A DNA stretch of 64,000 nucleotides from Roseococcus sp. SYP-B2431 (GCF_004336745.1 NZ_SJXD01000025.1:248001-312000), one strand, 5' to 3'; positions 23,104-32,237 are shown, counted from the first letter of the stretch. Notes: generated by a model not told the origin, from the sequence alone. Program-made: numbers and translations.

Positions 23104-23610
23104 ATGGCACATGCGATTTCCGACGACGAAGCCCGGATCAAGGTCCGCGAACTGGTGAAGAAAATCGGCCTCGTGATGCTGGTCACGTCCGACGACGACG
23201 GCGCTCTGCACTCGCGGCCCATGGCCGTGATGGGCCTGGAGCAGGACAAGGTCTGGTTCTTTACCGACGTGGAAAGCCCGAAGACGCTCGAGATCGGCCG
23301 CGACCACGACGTGCTGCTCGCCTGCGCCAACCCGGCGGGCCAGGAATTCGTCTCCGTGACGGGCCGCGCGAAGGTGATGCAGGACGAGGCCAAGCAGAAG
23401 GAGCTGTGGAGCGAGGCCGCCCGGCTCTGGTTCCCCAAGGGGCACAAGAGCGAGAATCTCGCGATCATTGAGGTCGAGATGCTCGGCGCCGAGTATTGGG
23501 ACAGCCCCGGCTCCAAGGTCCTCTTCGCCTATGGCTACGTGAAGGCGCTGGTGGCCGGGAAGACGCCGGACACGGGCGAGCACTCGAAGGTCAAGTTCGA
23601 GCGCATCTGA
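23104..23610 (+). CDS. Pyridoxamine 5'-phosphate oxidase-like protein (general stress protein 26 type)
   Basis: A 168-residue split-barrel flavin-binding-like protein. The N-terminal GLVMLVTSDDDGALHSRPMA and the following VWFFTDVESPKTLEI match the general stress protein 26 / PNPOx-like family. These bind FMN, FAD or F420-like cofactors with unknown substrates. The ATG follows AAAGG. It faces away from the aldehyde dehydrogenase operon with a shared 188-base regulatory gap (22916-23103). It is probably a stress protein rather than true PNPOx, which is longer at the C-terminus. Confidence 0.83.
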   Translation: MAHAISDDEARIKVRELVKKIGLVMLVTSDDDGALHSRPMAVMGLEQDKVWFFTDVESPKTLEIGRDHDVLLACANPAGQEFVSVTGRAKVMQDEAKQKELWSEAARLWFPKGHKSENLAIIEVEMLGAEYWDSPGSKVLFAYGYVKALVAGKTPDTGEHSKVKFERI

Positions 23611-23641
23611 GCGGATTGCGCGCCCAGCGAGGCAAGTCTAA

Positions 23642-23669
23642 TCCCTGAGAGTCTTTTGGCCTTCAGGGA
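23642..23669 (+). promoter_or_regulatory. Stem-loop holding the CoA-transferase ribosome-binding site
   Basis: Perfect 7-bp inverted repeat TCCCTGA (23642-23648) and TCAGGGA (23663-23669) with a 14-base T-rich loop. The right arm contains CAGGGA, the ribosome-binding site for ATG 23679 (9 bases away). Folding would hide the site, so it may control translation. Alternatively it may be a terminator hairpin of the upstream gene. Seen in the sequence; function inferred. Confidence 0.5.
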
Positions 23670-23678
23670 ATGTCCTCA

Positions 23679-24887
23679 ATGTCCGCCCAGACTTCCGGTC
23701 CGCTCAGCGGCCTGCGCGTCCTCGACCTGACCCGCGTGCTCGCGGGTCCGACCTGCACGCAGATGCTGGGCGACCTCGGCGCCGAGGTCATCAAGATCGA
23801 GAAGCCGGAATCGGGCGACGACACGCGCGGCTTCGCCCCGCCGGTCTGGCCGAAGAGCGGCGAGAGCGCCTATTTCGTCGGCGTGAACCGCAACAAGAAG
23901 TCGGTCACGCTCGATATCGCCAAGCCGGAAGGCCAGGCCATCATCCACCGGCTGCTCGAGAGCTGCGACATGCTCGTCGAGAACTTCAAGGTCGGCGCGC
24001 TGGCGAAGTACGGGCTCGGCTACGAGCAGCTGAAGGCCAGGTACCCCAGGCTGATCTATTGCTCCATCACCGGCTTCGGCCAGACCGGCCCCTACGCCCC
24101 GCGCCCGGGCTACGACGCGCTGATCCAGGCGATGGGCGGCATCATGTCCCTGACCGGCGAGCCCGGTGGCTCGCCCCAGAAGTCCGGCGTGCCGGTGGCC
24201 GATCTCTTCGCCGGCCTCTACGGCTGCATCGGCATCCTGGCCGCGCTGAACCATCGGCACGCGACCGGCCAGGGCCAGCAGATCGACATCGGCATGCTGG
24301 ACACCCATGTGGCCTGGCTGGCCAACCAGGGCTCCAACTACCTCTCGACCGGCGAGAACCCGGTGCGGCTGGGCAACCAGCACCCCAACATCGCGCCCTA
24401 CCAGGAATTCCCGAGCAAGGACGGCTACCTCATTCTGGCCGTCGGCAACGACCCGACCTTCGAGCGCTTCTGCAGGAACTTCGGCCAGGAGCACCTGCTG
24501 GCCGACGAGCGCTTCGCCACCAATCCCAAGCGGGTGGAGAACCGCCAGCTCGTCACCGACACGCTGACGCCCCTCATGAAGAGCAAGACCACGGCCGAAT
24601 GGGTCGAGGCGCTGGAGGCGCTGAAGATCGCCTGCGGGCCGATCAACACGCTGAAGGACGTCTTCGCCGACCCGCATGTCCAGGCCCGCGGCTGCGTCAT
24701 CGAGATGGAGCACGCCTCCGGCGAGACGGTGAAGGTCACGGCCAATCCGGTCCGGCTCTCCGCCACCCCGCCGACCTATCGCAGCGCGCCGCCGGTGCTG
24801 GGCCAGCACAATGACGAGGTGCTGGGCGGGCTGCTCGGCATGAGCCCGTCGGAGGTCACGGAGCTCAAGGGCAAGGGCATCCTCTGA
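23679..24887 (+). CDS. CaiB/BaiF (class III) CoA-transferase
   Basis: A 402-residue family III CoA-transferase, moving CoA between carboxylic acids. Conserved are LRVLDLTRVLAGP, DLGAEVIKIEKP, the NRNKKS segment near residue 70, and catalytic Asp175 in GVPVADLFAGLYG (Asp169 in formyl-CoA transferase). The start is ATG 23679 rather than ATG 23670, because the only ribosome-binding site would touch the first ATG with no spacer. The alpha/beta hydrolase begins one base after the stop, so the two are likely in one operon. Substrate pair unknown. Confidence 0.9.
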   Translation: MSAQTSGPLSGLRVLDLTRVLAGPTCTQMLGDLGAEVIKIEKPESGDDTRGFAPPVWPKSGESAYFVGVNRNKKSVTLDIAKPEGQAIIHRLLESCDMLVENFKVGALAKYGLGYEQLKARYPRLIYCSITGFGQTGPYAPRPGYDALIQAMGGIMSLTGEPGGSPQKSGVPVADLFAGLYGCIGILAALNHRHATGQGQQIDIGMLDTHVAWLANQGSNYLSTGENPVRLGNQHPNIAPYQEFPSKDGYLILAVGNDPTFERFCRNFGQEHLLADERFATNPKRVENRQLVTDTLTPLMKSKTTAEWVEALEALKIACGPINTLKDVFADPHVQARGCVIEMEHASGETVKVTANPVRLSATPPTYRSAPPVLGQHNDEVLGGLLGMSPSEVTELKGKGIL

Positions 24888-24888
24888 G

Positions 24889-25746
24889 ATGGAGCGGCCC
24901 CGCATCGGCGCGCCCCGCATGGGTTCCATGCGCGGCACGTTCGACTTCGGGCCGTTGACGCTGCGCTGGACGGAATGGGGGCCGCTCACCGGCCGGCCCG
25001 TGGTCTGCGTGCATGGCCTGACCCGCAACGGCCGCGACTTCGACGCGCTGGCCATGGCGCTGGCGGAGCAAGGCCGCCGCGTGATCTGCCCGGACGTGCC
25101 GGGGCGCGGGATTTCCGACTGGCTGCCCTCGGGCGCGCTCTACGCGGTCCCGACCTATGTGGCGGCGCTGACGCCGCTGCTGGTGGAACTGGGCGAGTAC
25201 GACTGGGTCGGCACCTCGATGGGCGGGCTGATCGGCATGGGGCTTTGCGCCGTGCCGGGCGTGGCTATGCGGCGCATGGTGCTGAACGACATCGGCCCCT
25301 TCGTTCCCGTCGCCGCGCTGGAGCGCATTCGCGATTACCTCCGGATCTTCCCGGAATTCGACAGCCTGGCCGCCGTCGAGGCGCAACTTCGCAAGGTCCA
25401 CGCACCCTTCGGCCCGCTGAGCGACGCGGAATGGGCGCATCTCGCACGGCACAGCGCCCGCGTCATGGCCGGGGGAAAATTCGTGCTGCATTACGATCCC
25501 GCGATCGTGGAGCCGATGGCCGGGCCGCTCGCGGATGTGGAGCTCTGGCCGCTCTGGGAGCTCTGCGCGAAGCGCCCCGTCCTCGTGCTGCGCGGCGAAA
25601 GCTCCGATCTGCTGCTGCCGGAGACGGCATCCCGCATGGGCCAGGCGGCTCAGGTGACGGTCGAGACCATCCCCGGCTGCGGCCATGCGCCGGCGCTGAT
25701 GGATCGCTCGCAGGTCGGCCTCGTCCTTCGCTTCCTGGAAGGCTGA
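24889..25746 (+). CDS. Alpha/beta hydrolase
   Basis: A 285-residue alpha/beta-hydrolase. It has the oxyanion-hole VVCVHGLTRNG near residue 38, the CPDVPGRGISDW strand, nucleophile Ser110 in GTSMGG, and a C-terminal His in GCGHAPALM. It starts one base after the CoA-transferase stop. An internal ATG at residue 11 or 14 is a possible alternative start. It might be an esterase or thioesterase acting with the CoA-transferase; that is inference from adjacency only. Confidence 0.85.
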   Translation: MERPRIGAPRMGSMRGTFDFGPLTLRWTEWGPLTGRPVVCVHGLTRNGRDFDALAMALAEQGRRVICPDVPGRGISDWLPSGALYAVPTYVAALTPLLVELGEYDWVGTSMGGLIGMGLCAVPGVAMRRMVLNDIGPFVPVAALERIRDYLRIFPEFDSLAAVEAQLRKVHAPFGPLSDAEWAHLARHSARVMAGGKFVLHYDPAIVEPMAGPLADVELWPLWELCAKRPVLVLRGESSDLLLPETASRMGQAAQVTVETIPGCGHAPALMDRSQVGLVLRFLEG

Positions 25747-25845
25747 ACGGCAACTCGCGTTGAGACGAGCCTAATTTCCGCTGCATGTATTCCCTGCCAC
25801 CTCACGATTTGCCAGGATTGGCAGACCAAGAATGGAGGGCGACAG

Positions 25846-26229
25846 ATGCGCATGAATCCGAAACTGGCCGGCATGGTCCTCCTGGCCGCGGGCACGCTGG
25901 CCGCCACCACTTTGGCCGCCAGGCCGGCCCTGGCGGTTGGAGCCGTGGTCAATCACGTAGCGCTTCCGCCCGGCACGTCGATCGAGGCATGTCTGCAACG
26001 CGGGGCGCTCGCCATCGCCTCGGTCGGGCTGCGGCCGCTCAACACCACCCGGTCCGCCGCCTGGGGCGAGCGCGAGGGCGGGCGGATCTACACGATCTAT
26101 TGCCTGCCGCAGAACAGCGTCGCGATCTTCGTGGGCGCCGGCAACGCCTCGGCCGATGTCAGCCCGGACGTGACGGCGCTCATGACCGCCTTCCGCAGCG
26201 GTTCCGGCGGCGGCGCGCCGCGGAAGTAG
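25846..26229 (+). CDS. Small secreted protein, unknown function
   Basis: A 127-residue protein with a clear signal peptide (hydrophobic residues 7-25, cleavage after PALA near residue 30) and a strong GGAGGG ribosome-binding site. The mature part of about 97 residues has two cysteines (IEACLQRG and IYCLPQN) that could form a disulphide. It ends in a Gly/Ser-rich tail. No family recognised. It is convergent with hemB with only three bases between the stops. Confidence 0.7.
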   Translation: MRMNPKLAGMVLLAAGTLAATTLAARPALAVGAVVNHVALPPGTSIEACLQRGALAIASVGLRPLNTTRSAAWGEREGGRIYTIYCLPQNSVAIFVGAGNASADVSPDVTALMTAFRSGSGGGAPRK

Positions 26230-26232
26230 GGC

Positions 26233-27231
26233 TCAGCCCGCCTTCAGCAGCCGCGCGGCCTTCACCGCGAAATAGCTGAGCACGCCGTTCGCGCCCGCGC
26301 GCTTGAAGGAGATCAGCGCCTCCATCATCGCGCGGTCGTGGTCGAGCCAGCCGCGCTCGACCGCCGCCATGAGCATCGCGTACTCGCCGCTCACCTGGTA
26401 GACGAAGGTCGGCAGGCCGAACTCCGTCTTCACGCGATGGACGATGTCCAGATAGGGCAGGCCAGGCTTCACCATCACCATGTCGGCGCCCTCGGCGATG
26501 TCGAGCGCGACCTCGCGCAGGGCCTCGTCGCTGTTGGCGGGATCCATCTGATAGGTCTTCTTGTCGCCGAGCAGCGCGCCCGTGCTGCCGACCGCGTCGC
26601 GGAAGGGCGCGTAGTAGCCGGAGGCGTATTTCGCCGCGTAGCTCATGATGCGCGTGTGGATGAGGCCCTGCTCGTCCAGCGCCTTGCGGATGCTGCCGAC
26701 GCGGCCGTCCATCATGTCCGAGGGCGCGATCACGTCCACGCCGGCCTGAGCCATCAGCACGGCCTGGCGGCAGAGGATCTCGACCGTGTCCTCGTTGTGG
26801 ACATAGCCGCCGCGCAGCACGCCGTCATGGCCATGGCTGGTGTAGGTGTCGAGCGCCACGTCGCCGATCAGGCCCAGATCGGGATGCGCCGCCTTCAGCG
26901 CGCGGGCGCCACGGCACATGAGGTTGTCGGCGTCGAGCGCGCCGGTGCCCTCGTCGTCCCGTTCCTCGACGGGCGTATAGGGGAAGAGGGCGACGGCGGG
27001 GATGCCGAGCTCCACCGCCTCCGCCACATGCTCGGCCGCGCGGTCCACCGAGACCCGCACGATCCCGGGCATGCTCTCGACGGGCACGACCTTGTCCACG
27101 CCATCCGTGAGGAAGATCGGCCAGATGAGGTCGGCCGGCGTCAGCCTGTTCTCGGCGGTGAGCTTGCGCGTCCAGGCATCGCGCCGGTTGCGCCGCATGC
27201 GGGTGTTGGGAAAGGAACCTGCGAAGTTCAT
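26233..27231 (-). CDS. hemB: Delta-aminolevulinic acid dehydratase (porphobilinogen synthase)
   Basis: Condenses two 5-aminolevulinate molecules into porphobilinogen for heme and corrinoid synthesis. The 332 residues carry both Schiff-base lysines, Lys201 in SYAAKYAS and Lys255 in MVMVKPGLPY. The metal loop near 124-137 reads DVALDTYTSHGHDG. The cysteines of zinc-dependent enzymes are replaced by Ala and Asp, so this should be a Mg-type enzyme as in many alphaproteobacteria. It is followed in the same direction, with metY upstream, by a 59-base gap. Confidence 0.97.
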   Translation of the reverse strand: MNFAGSFPNTRMRRNRRDAWTRKLTAENRLTPADLIWPIFLTDGVDKVVPVESMPGIVRVSVDRAAEHVAEAVELGIPAVALFPYTPVEERDDEGTGALDADNLMCRGARALKAAHPDLGLIGDVALDTYTSHGHDGVLRGGYVHNEDTVEILCRQAVLMAQAGVDVIAPSDMMDGRVGSIRKALDEQGLIHTRIMSYAAKYASGYYAPFRDAVGSTGALLGDKKTYQMDPANSDEALREVALDIAEGADMVMVKPGLPYLDIVHRVKTEFGLPTFVYQVSGEYAMLMAAVERGWLDHDRAMMEALISFKRAGANGVLSYFAVKAARLLKAG

Positions 27232-27290
27232 GGGGCCTCCGATGGCCGGAACGTCATTCGGAGGCCCTTATAGAACCCCGCAGGCGCGGG

Positions 27291-28595
27291 TTACGAGAGC
27301 GCCTGCTTCAGATCGGCCAGGATGTCGTCGATATGCTCGATGCCGATCGAGAGGCGGATATAGCCCGGCGTCACGCCGCTCGCCGCCTGCTCCTCCTCGT
27401 TCAGCTGGCTGTGCGTGGTGGTCGCCGGATGGATCGCGAGGCTGCGCGCGTCGCCGATATTGGCGACATGGTAGAACATCTTCAGCTTCTCGATGAAGGC
27501 CTGCCCGGCTTCCTTTCCGCCCTTCAGCTCGAAGCCCAGCAGGCTGCCGTGGCCGCCCTTGAGATAGGCGTCGGCCCGGCGCTTGGACTCGCCCGTCATG
27601 ACCGAGGGATGGATGACCTTCACCACATCCGGATGGCCGGAGAGGAAGGCCGCGACCTTCGTCGCATTGGAGCAATGCCGCTCCATGCGCAGCGGCAGCG
27701 TCTCCAGCCCCTGGAGGAACATGAAAGCGTTGAAGGGCGACATGGGCGCGCCCAGGTCGCGCTGCAGGCAGGTCCGCATGCGCAGGATATAGGCGATGGG
27801 TCCGAGCGGCTTGGCCGCCTGGCTCCAGACGGCGCCGTGATAGCTCGGGTCGGGCGTGTTCAGCGTGGGGAAGCGCTCGCCGCCCTTGCCCTCGCCGAGA
27901 GGGGCTTCCCAGTCGAAGTTGCCGCCGTCCACGACGATGCCGCCGATGCTCGTGCCGTGGCCGCCGATCCACTTGGTCGTGGAGTGCATCACCACGGCCG
28001 CGCCGTGCTCGAAGGGCCGGCACAGGATGGGCGCCGCCGTGTTGTCCATGATGAGCGGCACGCCGAGCTTGCGGCCGATCGCCGCGATCTCGCCGATCGG
28101 GAAGACCTGCAGCTTCGGGTTGGGCAGCGTCTCGGCGTAGTAGCAGCGCGTCTTCGCGTCGGTGGCGCGGGCGAAGGCCTCGGGATCGGCCGGATCGACG
28201 AAGCGCACCTCGACGCCGAACTGCTTCAGCGTATTGGCGAAGAGGTTCCAGGTGCCGCCATAGAGGTCGGTGCTGCTGACGATGTTGTCGCCCGCCTGGC
28301 AGAGGTTCATCACCGTGAAGGTCGTGGCCGCCTGGCCCGAGCCGACCGAGAGTGCGGCCGCGCCGCCCTCGAGCTGCGCGACGCGCGTCTCCAGCGCGTC
28401 GTTCGTCGGGTTCATGATGCGCGAGTAGATGTTTCCGAGCTCGGCGAGGCCGAAGAGCCGGGCGGCGTGGCCGGTGTCCTGGAACTGGAAGCTGGTCGTC
28501 TGATGGATCGGCACGGCGACCGAGCCCGTGCTCGGGTCGGCGCGATGGCTGCCGCCGTGGAGGGCGATGGTCTCCGGGTGGGTGTACTGGCTCAT
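27291..28595 (-). CDS. metY: O-acetylhomoserine aminocarboxypropyltransferase (sulfhydrylase)
   Basis: PLP enzyme of the Cys/Met metabolism family that makes homocysteine from O-acetylhomoserine and sulphide. The 434 residues begin MSQYTHPETIALHGG from ATG 28595; an ATG 14 codons earlier is possible. PLP-binding Lys208 is in STTKWIGGHG, with IYSRIMNPTND near 57-67 and SGQAATTFTVMN near 86-97. The length over 420 and the long insert before the C-terminal domain (MTGESKRRADAYLKGG) favour MetY over the shorter MetZ or MetB. I looked for a SAM riboswitch upstream and did not find one. Confidence 0.93.
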   Translation of the reverse strand: MSQYTHPETIALHGGSHRADPSTGSVAVPIHQTTSFQFQDTGHAARLFGLAELGNIYSRIMNPTNDALETRVAQLEGGAAALSVGSGQAATTFTVMNLCQAGDNIVSSTDLYGGTWNLFANTLKQFGVEVRFVDPADPEAFARATDAKTRCYYAETLPNPKLQVFPIGEIAAIGRKLGVPLIMDNTAAPILCRPFEHGAAVVMHSTTKWIGGHGTSIGGIVVDGGNFDWEAPLGEGKGGERFPTLNTPDPSYHGAVWSQAAKPLGPIAYILRMRTCLQRDLGAPMSPFNAFMFLQGLETLPLRMERHCSNATKVAAFLSGHPDVVKVIHPSVMTGESKRRADAYLKGGHGSLLGFELKGGKEAGQAFIEKLKMFYHVANIGDARSLAIHPATTTHSQLNEEEQAASGVTPGYIRLSIGIEHIDDILADLKQALS

Positions 28596-28715
28596 CCTGT
28601 CTCGGCCTTCCTCGATTTGGACGGACACTGCCATCATCGGATGGAGGCGGAAAGCCTCAAGAATCGGCGGTGCCCCGCATTCTGCGACGACCTCCCGTGA
28701 ATGGGATAAAACACG

Positions 28716-29984
28716 CTAAAGCGCGCGCCAGCCGATGTCCCCGCGGCAGAACCCTCCCGGCCATTCGACCTTCGCAACGGCGGCATAGGCGGCCTCCCGC
28801 GCCTCGGCGAGGGTCGCGCCCGTCGCGCCGACGCCCAGCACGCGCCCCCCATTGGCGACGAGCCGTCCTTCCTGGTCGCGCGCGGTCCCGGCGTGGAAGA
28901 TCTGCGCGCCGGGGACCTGCGCCGCCGCCTCCAGCCCGCGGATCTCGGTACCCCGGCGGGGCGTGGTGGGATAGCCCTCGGCCGCCATGACCACGACGAT
29001 GCTGGCGGACTTCTCCCAGCGCAGGTCGAAATCCTTCAACTCGCCCTGGGTGGCGGCCAGCAGCGCCGGCAGCAGGTCGCTGCGCAGGCGGAGCATGAGC
29101 GCCTGGCATTCCGGATCACCGAAGCGGACGTTGAATTCCAGCAGCTTCGGGCCGTCCGCGGTCAGCATGAGCCCCGCGAAAAGCACCCCCTGGAAGGGCG
29201 TGCCGCGTCTCGCCAGCTCCGCAAGCACGGGTGTGATGCAGGTTCGCATCACCTCGGCCTGCAAGGGCTCGGTGAAGGCGGGGGGAGGGGAATAGGCGCC
29301 CATGCCGCCCGTGTTCGGCCCGGTGTCGCCGTCGCCCACGCGCTTGTGGTCCTGGGCGGCGCCCAGCGGAACCGCGTGCTGGCCATCGCACAATGCAAAG
29401 AAGCTGATCTCCTCGCCCAGCAGGCACTCCTCGATGACGAGGGTTGAGCCCGCGGCGCCGTGGAGGCCCTCTTCCATCATTTCGGTGACGGCCTGCTCCG
29501 CCTCCTCGACGGTGGCGGCGACAACCACGCCCTTGCCGGCCGCAAGCCCGTCCGCCTTCACCACGATGGGCGCGCCCTGCGCGCGGATATAGGCCCGGGC
29601 GGAGGCCGCGTCGGTGAAGCGGCCATGCGCGGCCGTGGGCGCCCCGGCGGCATTGGCGATCTCCTTGAAGAAGCTCTTGCTGCCCTCCAGCAGGGCCGCC
29701 GCCTTGCGCGGGCCGAAGCAGGGGATGCCGGCCTCGGCGCAGGCATCGGCCATGCCGAGCGTCAGCGGGGCCTCGGGGCCGACGACGACCAGCTCGATCG
29801 CCTCGCTCTTGGCGAGCGCCACGATGCCGGCGACATCCTCCGCGCCGACCGGGAAGCATTCCGCGATCTCGGCGATCCCAGGATTGCCCGGCGCGCAGAT
29901 CAGCCGCGTCAGCAGCGGCGAGGCGGCGATCGCCCAGCACAGCGCATGTTCGCGGCCGCCGCCGCCCACCACCAGAACCTTCAT
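28716..29984 (-). CDS. purD: Phosphoribosylamine-glycine ligase
   Basis: ATP-grasp ligase of the second step of de novo purine synthesis. The 422 residues start MKVLVVGGGGREHALCWAI, with PSI-type ATP-grasp signatures VKADGLAAGKGVVVA, LVIEECLLGEEISFFALCDG and the end motif RFGDPECQALMLRL. Family length is normal. It is divergent from xseA with only 43 bases between the starts, so their promoters must be compact or overlap. A short T-containing tail (GTGTTTTATC on the coding strand) follows the stop. Confidence 0.97.
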   Translation of the reverse strand: MKVLVVGGGGREHALCWAIAASPLLTRLICAPGNPGIAEIAECFPVGAEDVAGIVALAKSEAIELVVVGPEAPLTLGMADACAEAGIPCFGPRKAAALLEGSKSFFKEIANAAGAPTAAHGRFTDAASARAYIRAQGAPIVVKADGLAAGKGVVVAATVEEAEQAVTEMMEEGLHGAAGSTLVIEECLLGEEISFFALCDGQHAVPLGAAQDHKRVGDGDTGPNTGGMGAYSPPPAFTEPLQAEVMRTCITPVLAELARRGTPFQGVLFAGLMLTADGPKLLEFNVRFGDPECQALMLRLRSDLLPALLAATQGELKDFDLRWEKSASIVVVMAAEGYPTTPRRGTEIRGLEAAAQVPGAQIFHAGTARDQEGRLVANGGRVLGVGATGATLAEAREAAYAAVAKVEWPGGFCRGDIGWRAL

Positions 29985-30027
29985 GCCAGCCTCTCCAGAA
30001 TCCGGCGGAGCGTCCTATACTCGGGCG

Positions 30028-31458
30028 ATGGACGGACCCGGCGGAAATATTCCCGAATACGGTGTGGGCGAGTTGGCCGGCGCCATCAAGCGCACCCTCG
30101 AGGGCGCCTTCCAGCGTGTCCGCGTCCGCGGCGAGCTGACGGAGGTGAAGCCTTATCCCTCGGGCCACATCTACATGTCGCTCAAGGACGAGAACGCCAA
30201 GATCGAGAGCGTCGTCTGGAAGAGCGCCGTCTCGCGACTCGGGCTGAAGCCGGAGAACGGGCTGGAGGTGATCGCCACCGGCCGGGTCTCCACCTATGGC
30301 GACCGCTCCAAGTACCAGCTCATCATCGAGAAGCTGGAATATGCCGGCGAGGGCGCGCTGCTGGCGCGGATCGAGCGGTTGCGGCTGATGCTGCTGAAGG
30401 AGGGCCTTTTCGACGCCGAGCGGAAGCGGCCCTTCCCGCTGCTGCCGAATGTCATCGGCGTAGTGACCAGCGAGCGCGGCGCGGTGATCCAGGACATCCG
30501 CACGACTCTGGCGCGCCGTTTCCCGCGCCACCTGATCCTCTGGTCGGTCCCGGTGCAGGGGGAGGGGTCGGCCGAGAAAATAGCCGCCGCCATCCACGGC
30601 TTCTCGGCGCTGCGGCCCGGCGGGCCCATCCCCCGGCCGGACGTGCTGATCGTCGCGCGCGGCGGCGGCTCGCTGGAGGACCTGATGGCCTTCAACGAGG
30701 AGATCGTGATCCGGGCGGCGGCCGAATGCACCATCCCGCTGATCTCCGCCGTCGGCCACGAGACCGATACCACCCTCATCGACTTCGCGAGCGACCGCCG
30801 CGCGCCCACCCCCACCGCCGCCGCCGAGATGGCGGTGCCTTCCCGGGTGGACCTCGCGGCCGATATCGCCCAGCGCGGCTTCCGCATCGCCCAGTGCATC
30901 GCGGCCAGGCTGCGCGAGAGCCGCCTGCACCTGCATCGCGCCGAGCGCGGCCTGCCCGACCTGCCTTCCATGGTGAACCAGCTCCGCCAGCGCCTCGACG
31001 ACCGCGGCGAGCGGCTGCGCACCGCGCTGCCCGGCTTCGTGCTCGCCAAGCGGCAGGAGGTGGCCCGGCTCGGCGCCCATCTCCGCCATCCGCGCGAGGC
31101 CATCGCGTCCGGCCGCAATGCCGTGCAGGCGATTGACCAGAGGATGAATGCCGCCTGGGCGCGGAACCTGGCGCGGCGCGAGGCGGCCCCGGCACTGGCC
31201 CGGCTCTCCCCCGCGCCCGTGCTCGGCCTGATCCGCGAGCGTGCCGCCCGCGTCGAGGGGCTCGCGGCCCGGCTGGAGGCGGTCAGCTACAATGCCGTGC
31301 TGGCGCGAGGCTTCGCACTCGTCCAGAGCACCGGCGGAAAGACCATCACCGCCGCCGCCGAGGTCTCGCCTGGCGCGAAGCTGACCCTGACCTTCCAGGA
31401 TGGGGCCGTCGACGTGTCAGCGGCGCCGGCAAGGCCGGTGCAGGGGCTGCTGTTTTGA
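30028..31458 (+). CDS. xseA: Exodeoxyribonuclease VII large subunit
   Basis: Large subunit of ExoVII, which degrades single-stranded DNA in both directions. I chose ATG 30028, giving 476 residues and the N-terminus IPEYGVGELAGAIKRTLE. Upstream codons in the same frame are antisense to purD. It has the OB-fold (RGELTEVKPYPSGHIYMSLK), the catalytic signature IVARGGGSLEDLMAFNEE, GHETDTTLIDFASD, and a long helical arm. The small subunit xseB is not next to it. The last codon overlaps the start of the peptidase gene. Confidence 0.95.
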   Translation: MDGPGGNIPEYGVGELAGAIKRTLEGAFQRVRVRGELTEVKPYPSGHIYMSLKDENAKIESVVWKSAVSRLGLKPENGLEVIATGRVSTYGDRSKYQLIIEKLEYAGEGALLARIERLRLMLLKEGLFDAERKRPFPLLPNVIGVVTSERGAVIQDIRTTLARRFPRHLILWSVPVQGEGSAEKIAAAIHGFSALRPGGPIPRPDVLIVARGGGSLEDLMAFNEEIVIRAAAECTIPLISAVGHETDTTLIDFASDRRAPTPTAAAEMAVPSRVDLAADIAQRGFRIAQCIAARLRESRLHLHRAERGLPDLPSMVNQLRQRLDDRGERLRTALPGFVLAKRQEVARLGAHLRHPREAIASGRNAVQAIDQRMNAAWARNLARREAAPALARLSPAPVLGLIRERAARVEGLAARLEAVSYNAVLARGFALVQSTGGKTITAAAEVSPGAKLTLTFQDGAVDVSAAPARPVQGLLF

Positions 31459-32237
31459 AGCGTCGCGCGGCCCTGGCCTTGCCGGCGCTGCTGCTGGCCC
31501 GGCCGGCCGCTGCCCTGGAATGGCGCGGCCATCCGACCCAGGGCGCCATGCTCCTCGGCCGGGGCGCCGCCGGGGCGCGTCTGGCGCTGGAGAGGCAGGC
31601 GGTCCGCGTCTCGCCCGAGGGGCTTTTCGTCCTGGGCTTCGGCCGGGACCATGGCCCCCGCGCCACGCTGACGGAGAATGGCACGCCCCGCACCATCGAG
31701 GTCACGCCCCGCCAGTGGGACGTCCAGCACATCAACGGCCTGCCGCCGGCGCAGGTGACGCCGGACGCGGCGACCCTGCAGCGTATCGTCGCCGAGCGGG
31801 AACGGCTCGCCGTCGTCCGTGGTCTCGATACCCCGCGCACCGACTTTGCGGCCGGCCTCGCCTGGCCCGCGCGCGGCCGGATCAGCGGGATCTATGGCAG
31901 CCAGCGGATCCTGAACGGCCAGCCCCGCCAGCCGCATGCCGCGCTCGACATCGCCGGGCCGGTCGGCACGCCCATCCAGGCGGCCTGCTCCGGCCGCGTC
32001 ACCCTCGCCGCCGAGTTCCATTTCTTCGGCAAGCTGCTGGTGCTCGACCACGGGCATGGGGTGAACACGCTCTACGCCCATCTCTCGACCATCGACGTCG
32101 CCGAGGGGCAGGAGGTCCGCGCCGGCCAGCGGATCGCCGCCATGGGCGCGACCGGACGCGTCACCGGCCCCCACCTGCATTTCGGACTGAGCTGGTATCG
32201 GCTCTGGCTCGACCCGCAGCCCTTGCTGCCGGCCTGA
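31455..32237 (+). CDS. Periplasmic M23 (LytM-type) peptidase
   Basis: A 260-residue secreted protein. The start appears to be TTG 31455, overlapping the xseA stop (TTGA), with a signal peptide MKRRAALALPALLLARPAAA. The C-terminal M23 domain (about residues 150-258) keeps the zinc ligands: HAALD (His and Asp) and HLHF near the end, with VLDHGHGVNTLYAHLS between. Such proteins cut peptidoglycan cross-bridges or activate amidases. All zinc ligands are present, so it may be catalytically active. Coupling to xseA is unusual and functionally unexplained. Confidence 0.88.
   Translation: MKRRAALALPALLLARPAAALEWRGHPTQGAMLLGRGAAGARLALERQAVRVSPEGLFVLGFGRDHGPRATLTENGTPRTIEVTPRQWDVQHINGLPPAQVTPDAATLQRIVAERERLAVVRGLDTPRTDFAAGLAWPARGRISGIYGSQRILNGQPRQPHAALDIAGPVGTPIQAACSGRVTLAAEFHFFGKLLVLDHGHGVNTLYAHLSTIDVAEGQEVRAGQRIAAMGATGRVTGPHLHFGLSWYRLWLDPQPLLPA

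Noticed and set aside
28596-28715. Possible SAM riboswitch upstream of metY
   Set aside because: GCTAAA-like words occur only on the wrong strand, inside the end of purD; no SAM-II type pseudoknot order is visible on the metY strand.
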